From the NCBI GenBank assembly GCA_030052745.1, contig JANBVO010000039.1, positions 124,001-188,000 of the forward strand: DNA of 64,000 bases, in the 5' to 3' direction. The notes below the pieces were generated by a model that was given only the letters and a program-made list of their open reading frames with translations, did no database searches and was not told the DNA's origin. The translations under genes and the position numbers were made by a program. Position 1 is the stretch's first letter. Each line of letters starts with the position of its first letter. The stretch is from Pleurostoma richardsiae. Lineage: Eukaryota; Ascomycota; Sordariomycetes; Calosphaeriales; Pleurostomataceae. This document shows, in pieces, positions 10,407 through 22,500 of the stretch.

Positions 10407-12678
10407 TCAAGTAAGTACAGTGACCGTCGTTGTAATCAACACAGCAGGGGTCTTGGTAGAGGATACTTTCCCACCTGAACGTAGAGCCCCTTCAAAGCCT
10501 GAGATACTGCCACTATTAACCGGGACCAGACCATGGCCGACGTGTGCTAGCTCGGCTATGGCTGCGGACAATTGAAGGAGAGATCCTTCGTTCGATGGCC
10601 GGGCCTGTATCAGCCCAGCTATTTCAGCCGACAACTGAAGCAGGGACGCCTCATGAGAGGGAGGCGAGGTCGCCCAGACTGCGTCGTCCGTCGTCGTAGC
10701 AGGTGCTATCACAGTGACAATCCTTGTCCATGGTTGGTCTGCCGGGGTACTCGGAGAATACACCGTACCCGTGAGACCAGCGACGGCCGCCGTTGTCGGT
10801 CGCAGTGTGAGGAGAGTCGTTGTAGGAGCTGCCGGGGCAGTCAGCGGGCCAGAGCCAGCAACGCCGTCCGTGGGCATGCCAAAGATGCCACCACCCAGCG
10901 GCAATGGTAAAAGGCTGAGAGTGGGAAGTGCACCAATGAGCGACAGGAACGGGGCGAGAAGGGACGGGAAGATGGTTGCAATCTGGCGAAGCAGGTTGTC
11001 AGTCGGGTTCAGAATGCGAGGCGGTGGTCTGGTCTCGCTGGCCGTCGCTGAGCTGGCAAGATTCACGGCCATCGAAGTCGCTGGCGGGCTGCTTGCGTAC
11101 GCGCCGATGGTGATGGTACCCAGGGTGCCGTTGTCGGAGATTACGAGCGTGTTCTGGTCAAACGCATGGAGGATGCCGCAGGCTGTATTGCCCACAAAGC
11201 TCACGGCCTGCCTCGCAACACCCTCAATCCTCTGAAGGAACGTAAAGCCACGAGATAGGCCGGCGCCTGCCCCCGGGAACAACGTAGCAATGGACGTGCC
11301 GGCACTGGCAAAGAGTGGGTTGAGCGTTGAAAGCGCATCAACGGACGTGTTCCCCGATGATGGTTGAGTCGAGGAATTTCCGTACAGCCAGCTACTCAGT
11401 CCATTCTCGCAGTGCTGCCTCCCACTACCAGGGGGAGGGTACATGCATGTCCAAGTGATGTTGTCCAGAGGAGTCCCAAGAGAAGTGAAGTCTAGCGTGC
11501 ATGCGGTGTTGCCAAACGTCAGATTAGGCAGAGCCAAGCCCCCATTGTTGATGTAGCTATCAATGGAGACCTGGACAGTGAAATAGCTCACGTTCTGCAC
11601 CGATGCGCTCTGCCTCTTCTCCAGCCATCTTCCCAGACTCTGACCGAGAAAGGATGTCGTATTCGTGGCGCCCATTGACTGCGCCTGGTTCCAGAAGTTG
11701 TCGATGTTAACGCTAGAGACAGTACTGCAATCTCCCGAGAAGAGGTCGATGCCGTCTTGATTGAACACCAGTGAGCTTGCTCCAGGCAGGACAAGGCCAA
11801 GCTGCCCAGCACTGGCGTTTGACGAAGAGAGATCCAGTGTGTAAGCGGAACCATCACCGGCCACAGAGCCGATATACTGTGGAGTGGTGGCATTTTCACC
11901 GAAATAAAGAAGCATTGGCTGCGTGAAGTTGGTATCGCCGACATTGTTGATTGACACGGCTATAATGCTCATCGAGCTGGTGGGAGCTGGAAGGCTGAAG
12001 CAGGAGGACGGAGAGCTGGGAGGCAGCAGGGTAACACCAGTCAGGACCGCATCGCCAAGAGAGACAGACGAGTAGGCCGTCAAAACCGCCGCGGACGTGA
12101 GGACGGAGACAGATGTGAAGACCGTTGGTGTGCCAACAAGTGACGGCGAAGACGGACTGTTCGACAACGGCGGGGCAGGAGGCGGAGACGGAAGGCTCAG
12201 AAAGGACGTCAAGAGGCTGGAAGGCGTTAAGAAGGGGGTCACTGGGAGCACCGAGGGCACAAAGACCGAGGATAGTACAGTGACGGGTGATGTCGCATTC
12301 TCCGGCAGCGGTGGCGGAGGTGCGCCTAAGGATAAGGTCGCCAGATTCGGAAGACCGGTAGAGACAACGGGCGGTGCCGACGAGATGGGACCCTGAACAA
12401 GACGCTGTTAGCAGATCTTGTCGGCCTGGTCCCTCTCTCAAGCAGTATACCGGAGGTCCCGGTGGCCCTGCTGAGGACGCCGGTGTAGGTGCCGACAGCA
12501 CAGGTGGTATAGGAGGCGCCGGAGGCCCTGCAGGCCCTGGGCTACAGCTGCATGCCGTGAAGAGAGTCTGGGTGACGACCACGGTCGACTGTAGCGGCGG
12601 GCTGCCAGGGGCCTGAGCACAGGCGAGACCAAGAATAGTCACAGCCCATAGTAGCCGTGATATAGTCGGGTTCTGCAT
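10407..12678 (-). CDS. Secreted Ser/Thr/Pro-rich cell-surface-type protein, unknown function
   Basis: Two exons, 12678-12451 and 12392-10407, joined over a 58-bp phase-0 intron, encode about 737 residues. The start has a clear signal peptide (MQNPTISRLLWAVTILGLACAQA). A Pro-rich linker follows, then a Ser/Thr-rich region, a central domain of about 250 residues with several N-glycosylation sites (NTT, NVS, NIT, NTS) and a few Cys, and a Thr/Ala/Pro-rich tail. A dibasic EKRQ site at about 270 could be a Kex2 cleavage site, as in many fungal secreted proteins. Near the C-terminus two copies of an LLQLSA repeat stand in tandem. No GPI-type hydrophobic tail is present; the protein ends in TTTVTVLT. 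The whole looks like a cell-wall or extracellular protein. No catalytic motif was found. Confidence 0.72.
10545..10652 (-). repeat. Tandem LLQLSA protein repeat inside the secreted-protein gene
   Basis: The minus strand encodes LLQLSAEIAGLIQARPSNEG then LLQLSAAIAELAHVG, two similar amphipathic units about 20 residues apart. The DNA of the units is only partly alike, so this is an old or selected repeat rather than a recent slip. Confidence 0.55.
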
Positions 12679-13818
12679 CGCGTGTGTCCGGTGCGTAAAT
12701 GAACGAGCAGAGACAAAAATGGTGAGAGAGCCGCGGGCAGAAGCACATGGAGCTTCTAGATAAGATGCGTCCGCAGCAAGTAGAGCAGCGGGCCACGGGA
12801 GGAAGGGCAACACCAGGCCCAGGACGCGGATGTGGTGACGATGGAAGACGGAGTTGAGGGTCGGGAAGAGAAGCGATGTACTCGACAGCTGCTTTCCGTG
12901 TCACGGTCTACATCCCCAGAGGGAATGCACGGCCCGAAGTCCCTCGGAGCAACAAACAGCAAGTCGAAGGCTGCCCAAGCGCGTCTTACATTACGCAACT
13001 CGACGTAATGGAAGGCATGGCCATCCGCTGTAGGCGAGGGCAGGTGCGAGTCTTGAAGGAAGCTCAGGCCTAGTAAGAAATCCTGGCTGGTCTGGGTGAC
13101 TCTCCGGTGCAAACCCATCTCATCTATCTAGGTACTTACCTAGGCGAGTAGCATCTTCCATCATTGGCCACACTTCCAGTCCGCACTCTGCCCGGAGGCG
13201 GTTGGGCATGGCATTGCTGGGTCAGCAACCGCACAGCCAGGCCTGCAGCTTCAGCCAACGAACAAGCCAATGCACCTCGCTCCGCGGCTTCACTCGGTGT
13301 CCCTTGTCACAACGGCCGGAGTCGCGCTTGCCTTGCCCACTAGGCGGTCGGGAGACTTGGCAGTCTGGCACTTGCAGACAGCAGTCGCAACGGGCGACAG
13401 GCTGATCCTCACCGTCCTGCTGGGGCCGCGATATGTTTCCGCCATCCTAGGAGCTAGCAGTTGAGTGCGTACGCTCGCTGCCCACGCCTGGCGGAGCTTT
13501 CTCTCGGGTCGGTGACAGACGGGCTGCCCGAGGCTCCTGTGTTGCCATAACGGGACGAAAGTTCAGCGAGACCGTCGCATTCTGGAGAAAAGTGGCGGCT
13601 GACTAAGAGGCAGCTAGGTACAATGGCAGAATGGGTACCCCGGCTGCTCGGTCGCAAAGATAGCGGGGGCTTATCTACACGTGATGAGATGCGCTTAGTC
13701 GATAGGGTTTCCGCTCCCACATCGAGAAATAGTCCCGCCTCAAAATTTTGATCAGAGACATCACCAAATCGACACCGGCACCTATTCCAGCACCGTCCGT
13801 CGCTCCTAATCAGATAAA
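12679..13818. other. Intergenic region upstream of RPL23
   Basis: These 1140 bp lie between two divergent genes. Only short unconvincing ORFs occur. A near-palindrome ctaggtacttacctagg lies at 13128-13144. A telo-box-like tagggttt is at 13703-13710, about 110 bp before the ribosomal protein ATG, where such boxes often act in ribosomal protein promoters of ascomycetes. Confidence 0.5.
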
Positions 13819-14977
13819 ATGGCCAAGCTCTCGTAAGTCACAGCGATTGCTTTGTTTCTGCTGCTCAGGATATCTCTGTATCTGTGGTGGGAGGGAGGTG
13901 GAGGATCAGCAAGGGCGAGAAGCCGACATTTTCGGCTGCGAGGCGCATCGGCCGCTTGACGACGAGACAGAGGAAGACGACGGAAGAGATACGGCACGCA
14001 TTAGAGCCCGAATATGTGCTTTGTGCGAAGTTGGCTTTTGCGTTGAACGACTGGCCTGGAGGATTCGCTCGCATTTGCAGAGAATGGACAACAGTGATGT
14101 GTAGTCGGACGCGCTGACAGATTTCTTTCAACAGTCGTGGTGCCCCCGGTGGCAAGCTCAAGATGACCCTGGGTCTCCCAGTGTACGTTCCCCGCTCGAA
14201 TCGATCGACAATTCCGTCTGCTGGCTCGAATCGACCTCAGTAACGATCTGGATTGGACTTGGGCTGACCGATTCTGTCTAGTGGTGCTATCATGAACTGC
14301 GCAGACAACTCCGGTGCCCGGAACCTGTACATCATCGCCGTCAAGGGTATTGGTGCGCGACTGAACAGACTGCCCGCTGGTGGTGTTGGAGACATGGTGT
14401 ATGTAACCCCGAAAATATCCAGCACCTGCGACGGAGCAATGGCTAGCTGTCAGGGGAATATTTGCGCTATGGGAGGCTGACTTTGCATTTACAGCATGGC
14501 CACCGTCAAGAAGGGAAAGCCTGAGCTCCGGAAGAAGGTCCACCCCGCTGTTATCGTCCGCCAGTCCAAGCCCTGGAAGCGCACTGACGGCGTCTTCCTG
14601 TACTTCGAGGACAACGCTGGTGTGGTGAGTCCACCCTGTCCTCGAACCCCGACCCTAGACGGACGCGACAAAGCCTTCTCTGGCCTCCACACGAATCGGC
14701 CGCCTGCATTTGAAGATCGCTTCAGGCGGCGAGCGTTCCGTTCGGTGGCATTCGCACATGACGCGAAGTCGTACTATACTGAGCTGAGGCTAACTTTTTC
14801 ATTTCAGATCGTCAACCCCAAGGGTGAGATGAAGGGCTCTGCCATCACTGGCCCCGTCGGCAAGGAGGCTGCTGAGCTGTGGCCTGTAAGTTGACACATA
14901 TGCTCCGCCGGATGACCACGAGGTTTCTAACAGACCTGCGACAGCGTATTGCCAGCAACTCCGGCGTCGTGATGTAA
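13819..14977 (+). CDS. RPL23: 60S ribosomal protein L23 (uL14)
   Basis: Six exons, 13819-13832, 14135-14182, 14282-14398, 14495-14624, 14808-14885 and 14945-14977, give 139 residues, the expected length. The first coding exon is only 14 bp (ATGGCCAAGCTCTC) and precedes a 302-bp intron. Donors are consensus (GTAAGT, GTACGT, GTATGT, GTGAGT, GTAAGT). The product contains [37 protein letters not shown] and [19 protein letters not shown], all unmistakable uL14 blocks, and ends in SNSGVVM. uL14 is a universal large-subunit protein that contacts rRNA near the intersubunit face and the eIF6 site. High intron number and a large first intron are usual for fungal ribosomal protein genes. Confidence 0.98.
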
Positions 14978-16003
14978 AGGGGATGATGTACCGAACGAAT
15001 CGAATTTTGGAGTCTTGCGGACAAACCACCACCATAGAGAGCCTGCGATGAGGAGCGGCCCCAGGGATCCCCTCGCACGGGGAGGTTGAAGCAGGAAGGC
15101 TTGGCTTGGCTGGCAGGCTTTTGCATTTCGGCGGGCGTGATACGGATTCATACCATCGGCATGACACAGGACAATCAAAAAGGATTGAGACAAGCGCTTT
15201 GCCCTTCCCAGCCATGTGATCGAGAACGTCAAGTCTCGTTCACCCACTACATCGCCACGATAACCTCACTTCGGAATGGAAATCCAACTCTGATGGACAA
15301 TGGGCCAAAGTCTGCTCCTCCCATGAGCCCGTTATACACATTGCGTCTCCTTGTGATTGCGCCTCTATGTCGGACCGTAAACCTGCCATCATGTCACGTA
15401 CCTAGATATGGCTCCTAGTGTCAAGGCGAGCCAGACTATGTGTCTCCAAGCAGTCTAGTCTGGGATGTCTGGACTGAGACCGCGAGTAGACTTTCACGCG
15501 TACATTCAGGATCGAAGACGCTCCACAAATGACGCCCTCGAACCACCGGGGATAGAGTAGAAGTGGAGAGCAGCATTGTAATGAAACAGATGGCGGGATA
15601 GATGTACGGTCATATATCTGGCAAAACGTTCCATGACATGTTGGTGCTCGAGCCCAAATGAATTCGAATATGGAAGTGAGCCGGAGTGCGAAACAGACCA
15701 GAGCTTCCGGACCGACTCGATGCTCTCTGATGAATGCAAAGCCGATCGAATAGCAGTAACGGAATACAGTGAGAGGCTGACTACAACAGACACCCCCCGG
15801 GCTTGCTCCAGTGCCAACCTTCAAGGACCAGGTCAAGAAACCGCTCACAATGTAAATGTCCAAATGCTCCTTCCTCTTGACTCCAAACATGCAATGCAGG
15901 GCGACGAAACATAACGACAGACTAGAAGTAACCCCGCTTTGAACACGACAGGACTGACGACAGTAAGCCAGGATAGTTGCCCTAACGACATGCCCCAGAG
16001 ACA
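14978..16003. other. Intergenic region between convergent genes
   Basis: About 1 kb between the 3' ends of RPL23 and the Mpv17-type gene. No gene is supported. A long minus-strand frame that runs into the Mpv17 gene from the side is a shadow. A tacctaga motif occurs at 15399. Confidence 0.5.
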
Positions 16004-16639
16004 TCAACTCTTCATGGAGATGACGCTCAGGAAAATGCTCCACCCGAAGCCCACACACGCCGCGACCACGACCCGCGACTCGACGGGCACCCACAGGAAG
16101 TTGGCGACCGCGACCAGCGGCCAGACGTTCCAGCCGGCGCGGACAATCCGCCAGACGCGCTGGTTGACGATGCCGGGGATCTCGGCGACGGACGCGACAT
16201 GCGCGAGGTTGGTGACGGTCAGGAAGATGGTGTTCATCACCAGCAGGCCGACGGTCTGGTCGAGCAGCAACTTGATGACCACGTTCCACCAGCTCGTTCC
16301 GCCGGCGCCGGCATGCTGCGGCTGCAGCTGCTCCGCCGGGGACGCGGGGGCCGGGGCGTTCGGCACCGCGTCCTTCTTCTCGACGGCGTCCTCCAGGCCG
16401 GGCTGCTTGCGGGGCGCCGCCCGGCGCGTGGGGAACGACACCTCCAGGGCCTCCTGCCACACGCAGCCGATCGAGGCGCCGATGATGCCGAAGACGGCGA
16501 ACTCGAGGACGCGCTGCCAGTCGAAGGGCAGCGCGTGGCCGGCCCTCCACCGGGCGACGAGCTGCGTCGTCACGTTGGCGGAGGCCTTGAGCGTCGCGGA
16601 CTTAAGCGCGGTGCTTGCGACGACGCTGGCGCGGACCAT
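16004..16639 (-). CDS. Mpv17/PMP22 family membrane protein
   Basis: A single-exon gene of 211 residues. The family pattern is clear in the second half: a conserved block with LLLDQTVGLLVMNTIFLT, a WRIVRAGWNVWPLVAVANFLWVP block, and a terminal FGWSIFLSVIS helix. Four membrane helices fit the family. Members sit in the inner mitochondrial or peroxisomal membrane and act as small pores or stress proteins. The linker between helices one and two is Pro/Ala/Gln-rich and longer than in yeast Sym1. A basic Ser/Thr-rich N-terminus (MVRASVVASTALKSATLK) could be a mitochondrial presequence, which is inference. It has no overlap with its neighbours. Confidence 0.85.
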   Translation of the reverse strand: MVRASVVASTALKSATLKASANVTTQLVARWRAGHALPFDWQRVLEFAVFGIIGASIGCVWQEALEVSFPTRRAAPRKQPGLEDAVEKKDAVPNAPAPASPAEQLQPQHAGAGGTSWWNVVIKLLLDQTVGLLVMNTIFLTVTNLAHVASVAEIPGIVNQRVWRIVRAGWNVWPLVAVANFLWVPVESRVVVAACVGFGWSIFLSVISMKS

Positions 16640-17693
16640 GGCTGCTGGCTGGCCTTCTTGGGGCGCTTTTGCGGCCCCGCAAGATGCTGATTTACGAGGG
16701 GAAAGACTGCGGCGTGGGTGACAGTCGCATTTGGAGACGGACGAGAGTGACCGGCGACCTTAGAGGAAGTGAAGATATCGGGGATAAGAGGCGCAACTGA
16801 AGGAATGAAGTTGCGCGGCAGGGAGGATTCAGGGGATGCGGCTAAAAAATGGGCGGAGATTTGGGAAGCGTCTCACCCCGACTGCGCCCCCGGACTCCGG
16901 CTTTGCTGATAATTTCCCCTTTGGGACGCGATCCGGCAATTCCTGTGGCGGGTGGAGCAAAGCGAACGAGCCTGACGACCCTCATGCAGTATCAAAGGCA
17001 CGGCATTCACGTACGGAGTATCTGTGTAGCGAATTTGTTTCAAAATTGCAGGTTGCACGGTAGCACGGCGACACAGCGCTTCGTTGACCCACCGGCGGTG
17101 ATTGTGCGCCCGGCTCTCCGACAGCGACCGGCGCCCGGACTCCCATCCGATTTGAAAGCGTGTGTGATTGGCCGACACAGGAGCTGTTCGCCCCACAAGC
17201 AGGAACGCCGTTACAGCGAGCGAGATGATGTCGGTGAGGGCTTCAAAGGCCTGGCAGCCTGATAGAGAGCTCTCTCATCATGTTCTCGAATTCCCAAGCC
17301 TTGCTAGCAACTTAATGCCCTGATGCGTCGAGCTGGAAGCAGAAGTTGTGGGGAGTGTGTGGATAGCCAATCACCGTCAACTCTGTAGTTTAGAATACCT
17401 CCAGCAGCCGGTTCAGTCCCGAAACTCTGACGCACTTCTACTATACCATCGTATGCGACAGACGCCACAATGACTGCGTTCTATGTTGACCAGAGTGTGA
17501 CACATGGGTTTAAGACGTTGCTGCCGGGCAAAGCTCTCGGGAATAGCGTTATGGATGCGGCGGTAAACTCAGACAAAACTTTTTATGTTCCCTAGAGGTA
17601 TCAACTGAGTTTGGGGGTTTGCGGCTCTGGGTTTCCCGCGAGAGGCTAAGATCTCGATGAAAGAGATCTTCGAGTTCCACCAGGTCACAAACA
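16640..17693. other. Intergenic, partly decayed sequence
   Basis: The first 200 bp are GC-rich promoter-like sequence of the Mpv17-type gene. From about 17250 onward the DNA is richer in A and T and without ORFs of note. It leads into the decayed phosphotransferase-like gene. Confidence 0.5.
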
Positions 17694-18902
17694 TTAGTTT
17701 GAACTGATAATCGTGTTCGTGATCCTTCCTGAGTATCTCTGTCCCCTTTTGGCAACCCGACATAAGAGAGCCAGAAAAGCCGACCCTATCGCCATACGGC
17801 TGGAGACATCGAGTAGTCCTCGACTATTATCGACACGCTCCATAGTTGGGATCCATACTTGTTGTTCACTAACGTGGAATCCAAGCCTGTTGACCTGTAA
17901 CGAGTACCTAGCGAAGCTAAGTGGGAGAATGCTTGCATCGGAGAAATCGATGACTACATCATGGCTGTCATTATAGATCATAAAGTTGTCAAGATACAAG
18001 TCTGACTGGCAGAACACCATAGGCTCGAGTGAAATGCTCGTAATTCTAAGCTTCTTTTTTGCCACCCTTAGAAACTAGAGATGTTGCAGTTAGCCTATCA
18101 TTAATTTTGTATACACGTAGTCTCAAACGGGCAACGAGAATAAAGAACTCAACAGCCGTGGAACTTACTTCATTAAGATGATTCTCCAGTTGACTAATTC
18201 ATAATGCCTTGGTGTTACTTGTTCATCGAAAAGCATATGCCGAATATAGCCTTCGTCAACAGCAGCTGGACGAGATCCCGGAGCAATATGGATGCGGTGA
18301 AGCTCGCTGGGATTCAAGGCGACTTGGCTAATGATATGTTTCCTTTACGCTTGGCTTGTGTCCTTCTCTACATATTGCCTGGCAGTTGTCCCTGGGATAT
18401 ACTCCATAACAATAAATATCCTGTAGTCATGCTCGAAAGCGTAAAAGACTACTGGAGACCGTACCGAGGATTCGAGGCACCGTAGCTCGTGCTATGCCAT
18501 AGCTTGGGCTACCACCTCATTCCAGTACACCGCACGGCCATATTTGAAACAAAAGACGGGAGAGCCTGACGGCAAGGTGATATTTCCACGTAGGTATTCT
18601 GTAGCGCAGAGAGTAAGAAGCTCATAGGCCACGGGAAGATGGGCGTTATGAAGGGCCGAGATGCCAACGTATTCTTTATCAAGGCAGATTTCATCCTGTG
18701 GTAGGCATGTCGACATGGTGGATTTGAGCATGTAACTGATTGAATACTCAGGATTGGAAATTATCTCCAATCCGAGTTCACGTTTCGATAACTTGATTGT
18801 ATTGGGCATGGAAATGTTTTCGAAAACTGGAGCGATGAGACTCAAATATGAGTGCGTTACTGCATTGAAAATTAGACGAATCGCAGTGTAGCCAATCCTC
18901 AA
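17694..18902 (-). pseudogene. Decayed fungal kinase-like phosphotransferase (APH-type fold)
   Basis: One minus-strand frame runs from about 18902 to 18169, then a canonical 102-bp intron (GTAAGT donor, a CTAA-type branch site, CTAAG acceptor, 18168-18067), then 18066-17694. Two in-frame stops lie in the first part, at 18494-18492 (TAG) and 18347-18345 (TAA). Both fit CAG or CAA to TAG or TAA, a C-to-T change in a CpA context. Between and after them family motifs remain: FKYGRAVYWNEVVAQ, then FIVMEYIPGTT like the hinge of APH-type kinases, then VFCQSDLYLDNFMI and VVIDFSDASILPLSF, like the catalytic HGD-x4-N loop and the metal-binding D-F-x block. The usual catalytic-loop His-Gly is Gln-Ser here. 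The true start is unclear. It is an ordinary host gene remnant. Confidence 0.7.
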
Positions 18903-19566
18903 GGTACCTAGGTAGCTAAGGTGACCCTCCGCAACTTTGCTTCATGTTCTGCAGGGGATAGACGGGGTTCTCCGAAATTTGTTACTTCCGCGAAGCCTGC
19001 GATTGTTCTGCAAGCCGACTCTTCCACCGATCTACTGTTGTGACATGCTACCTAGGTCGGATAAACCAGACAGTCACTTCAGTGGGATATACTTCGTAGC
19101 GGGCCACATGTGTACCTGGTATTGTATAACCGCACACGAGAGGAGGGCAACCAGTACGGTGGATGTCCTGGGACGCCAGCTGAGCCGCCACCCACCACCC
19201 ATCAATACACCATACAGGGAGGCTTCTATCCTGTCCCACAACCACGAAGGAGACTCCGAGAGTAGGTGCTCACACTTTTGGTGTTTGATTCAGTCTCGTC
19301 TACCGTTTGTATGTACGCCGGTCGCAATATGCAGAGTCATATGTATCCCAGGGCTATCCCTTCCATGCTTGGTCCTTCTCCTGGGTGACAAAATTCCGCA
19401 TGATCGCTATGCAATGGCTGCCCTTCCATGCTCAATTATACAGACACAAGAAAAAGTCGTATAGTAAAGTACGGCCGCTTCTTCCTCGCAGCCATTATTA
19501 CTGTTCTTCCTCCCCTCCTCCTCCCCTCCTCCCAACTTTTTATCTTTTTTTTTTTTTATGATTTTC
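18903..19566. other. Intergenic region with poly-T end
   Basis: No gene is supported. Palindromic ggtacctaggta is at 18903-18914 and tacctaggt at 19049. A pyrimidine run with 15 or so T residues ends at 19558, just past the stop of the nuclear-protein gene, and may be part of its 3' end. Confidence 0.5.
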
Positions 19567-22500
19567 TTACCCACGCCGCTGCCCCGGCGGGTGAGTCAGC
19601 CCAGCCGGAGCAGCAGCGATGGGCACAGCCGGCAGGATCGGCGCGGGGGTGTGCCCCGGCGCCTCGCCCGTGCCAGCGGCGCCAGCGGCACCCCCCTGCA
19701 GCAGGAGCTGCTGCTGTTGCTGCTGCTGCAGCTCCTGCTGCGCCTGCTTCTTCCTCGCAAGGGTCTCCTTGCGCTTCTCCACCGCCCGCGCCATCGAGCC
19801 GTTCGCCCACCGAGCTGTGAGGGAAGTTAGCACAGGAACACGGAGTGGGAAGAGGACAAGGAACCGGGATGGGAAACACGAGGAGGGAGAAGAACACGAG
19901 TATCCGAGAGGAAAAGAAGACGTACCCTTCATGCTGTTGCTCATCTTTTCGGACTTGGTCATCGCGTGATAGTCCTTGGTGGGCTCGTCGTCGCCGGCCG
20001 GCGGGACCGACGACGACGTGGCTGATGGCGCGGGGGTGGCCCTGCGCGAAGGGCCCTTGGAGGGCGCGGCCGAGCTCCCTCTGCTGCTGGTGGGCAGCAG
20101 GGCGATGGCCAGCGGAGCCGGGGCGAGCGCGGCGAGCGCAGCGGCACCCGGGTTCGGCGCGTGGGTGCCGTTGTGCAGCCGGACCCGCTGCCTGCCGGCG
20201 CCGGGGCTAGCGGGGCGAGGAAGAGCGGCGGATGACCGAGCCGCCAGGGGCGCAGAGGAGCCAGATGACATTGGCGTAGGGATTGGCGGCAGGGGGACCG
20301 GGGTCTGTTCGCCCTTTGCCCGGCGGGTGCGTTTGGGTTTGGGCTCGGACTCCATTTCGTAGCCACCGAAGGCGAGCAGGTCGTTGTAGTTCTTTCTCTT
20401 CCGCTCGCGGAAGGAGTAATTCGACTCTACGGTCTGTGTGGTGCCATTGGAGGATGATGTGGTCGGGCGCTCCTCCTCTGTCGGAGTGGCGATGGTGTCG
20501 GCAGGCGAAGGCTCGTTGTAGAATGACATTGATGGGATCTCCACTGCCGGCCGGGTACGCTGTCGCTTCGCTGGCGGCTGCGGTTCGGCGAAATCTTCCT
20601 CCCGCTTGGTCGCCTCATTGGCTTTTCGTCCGCCACGACCTCGCTTCCGGGTCTTCGGCTGCTCTTGCTGCTGCGGCTCTTTCTGAAGGAAGGCTAGATT
20701 CTCTGGTTCCTCGTCACGATATTCGCCAAAACGGCGCTGGGTGACATCCTCCGCTGTAGTCGCTGCAGGCTGCTGCGCTGCTTTGCCTCCACGACGGCCC
20801 CGACCCTTCTTCTCTGGGGCGAACATCTGCTGGGCGAGCACTCCTCCATTCGTGACGCCGTTGGTATTCGCAAATGTATCGTTCTCCGCGGGCGTCGCTT
20901 CTTTCGGCTGGCGGCCACGACGGCGGCGCTGGATGGGCTTCTTCGTAGGGTCTGTGGGTGTTGCAGCCCTGCTGGGGTCTTTGCTGCCGTCATCGAGTAT
21001 GCGTGGCTTGCGGGTTCTCTTGCCAGTGACTGTGACGGCTGCTGGGTCGTCCGCTGCCTCCGCAGCCTTCTGGGTCTGCTTCGGTCGGTTGCGCAGTCGA
21101 GTGTTCTGCAGACCTTCTCTCTGGAGCAGCGGGTCTTGCTTGCCCATCATGCTCTCTCGCGGATCGTACTCGAAATGGTAGACCTCGGACATGAGGCGGT
21201 CTTGCTGCTTGAAATAGTGCTTCTCGTTCTGGTATGTCGCCTCCTTCACACGTATACCACGGACGACGAAATCCCGTTCCAGGGTTATGTTTTCGGAGCT
21301 CGGCTTGGCCATCTCCTTGATGACTTTGGCCTCGTACGCTGCGTCTTGTGCGCGCCGGCGGACGGCGTTATCCTCGTCGTCAGTAATCTTGCGCAGCTCG
21401 TTATAGTCGTTCTGCCAGGTGGTCATGCAAGCATTGATGGCTGACAATGCGTTGTACAATTCGGATGTCGACATCTCCTTGTAGTTCGCAATAATGTCCA
21501 TAAACTCGGACGGGTCTCGGATCTTTGGGTGAGGGTATTGTTTTCGAAGCTTCAAGGGCCGGCTCTCAGCCACTGCCTGGTTCGGTGTTGGCACGGGAGT
21601 ATTTCGTTGTGAAGCTGCAGCAGATGCTGGGGTAGACGTGGGCAACACTGGAGTCACATCCTCTTCAGCAGGCGATGCTGCGGTAGGTTCCATCTGACTG
21701 CCATTGGCCTCCTCACTGGCCGCAATCTCCTGTCGCTCTTGCGATCCCTCGCCGCTGTTATCCTCTTCAACACCATTCTCATCTGCCAGCTTCTCGTCGT
21801 ACAAGACCTGGTCATCGACAGATTGAGATGCTGTCATCGCTGGTGTGGGAGCCGCCGAAATCTCCGCAAGTTCAGGAAGGAGGACAACTTCATCAAGATA
21901 GGGGGTGAGATATGAGTAGTCTTTTCCATCAGGGAACTGGGCAATATTGCGGACTTCCTCAACCTTCTCAAGGGACTTCTCGAGGATATCTCCAGAGTCC
22001 TTCGTAGAATAGTAACTCTGCTCATGGTTCTGACGGCCAGCAACAATGTTATCGCCAGAGGCTGGATTACGAGCTGCTGGGCCTGTGACTTTGACCCGTT
22101 CAGTGGCAGCTGGAGAGGCACCGGGACCGGCAGATGCAGGTACATCCGAGTCTCCAGTAATCAGTTCCACAGTCTGATTAAGTTCCTGTAAGACAATAAA
22201 GTTAGTTGCTTGTGAACTCTGGCGGAAACAATGTGCGTACGAGACTCACCTTTGTCATGGAACTGAGGACGCTGGGCTCCTTTTCAATCGACTCCTGGTT
22301 TTCTCCTTTATCTTTCGCTGCAGTTTCGAGTGGGAGATCAGGTTTGTTGAGGTCTCGGTGTTCCTCTGTCTCGCTCTGGTTGTAAGCAGCATGCTTGTTT
22401 TTAGCGGCTTCCAAAGCATGATCCTGGGTAGTCTCTGATGCTATCGTGGTCTGGATGACAACAGACTCGGGTTCTGGTGCTGCGGGATGCTCTTCCTCAA

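Noticed and set aside
15402-16550. 382-residue minus-strand ORF
   Set aside because: Its first half is a shifted frame of the Mpv17 gene and the rest runs through non-coding DNA without motifs.
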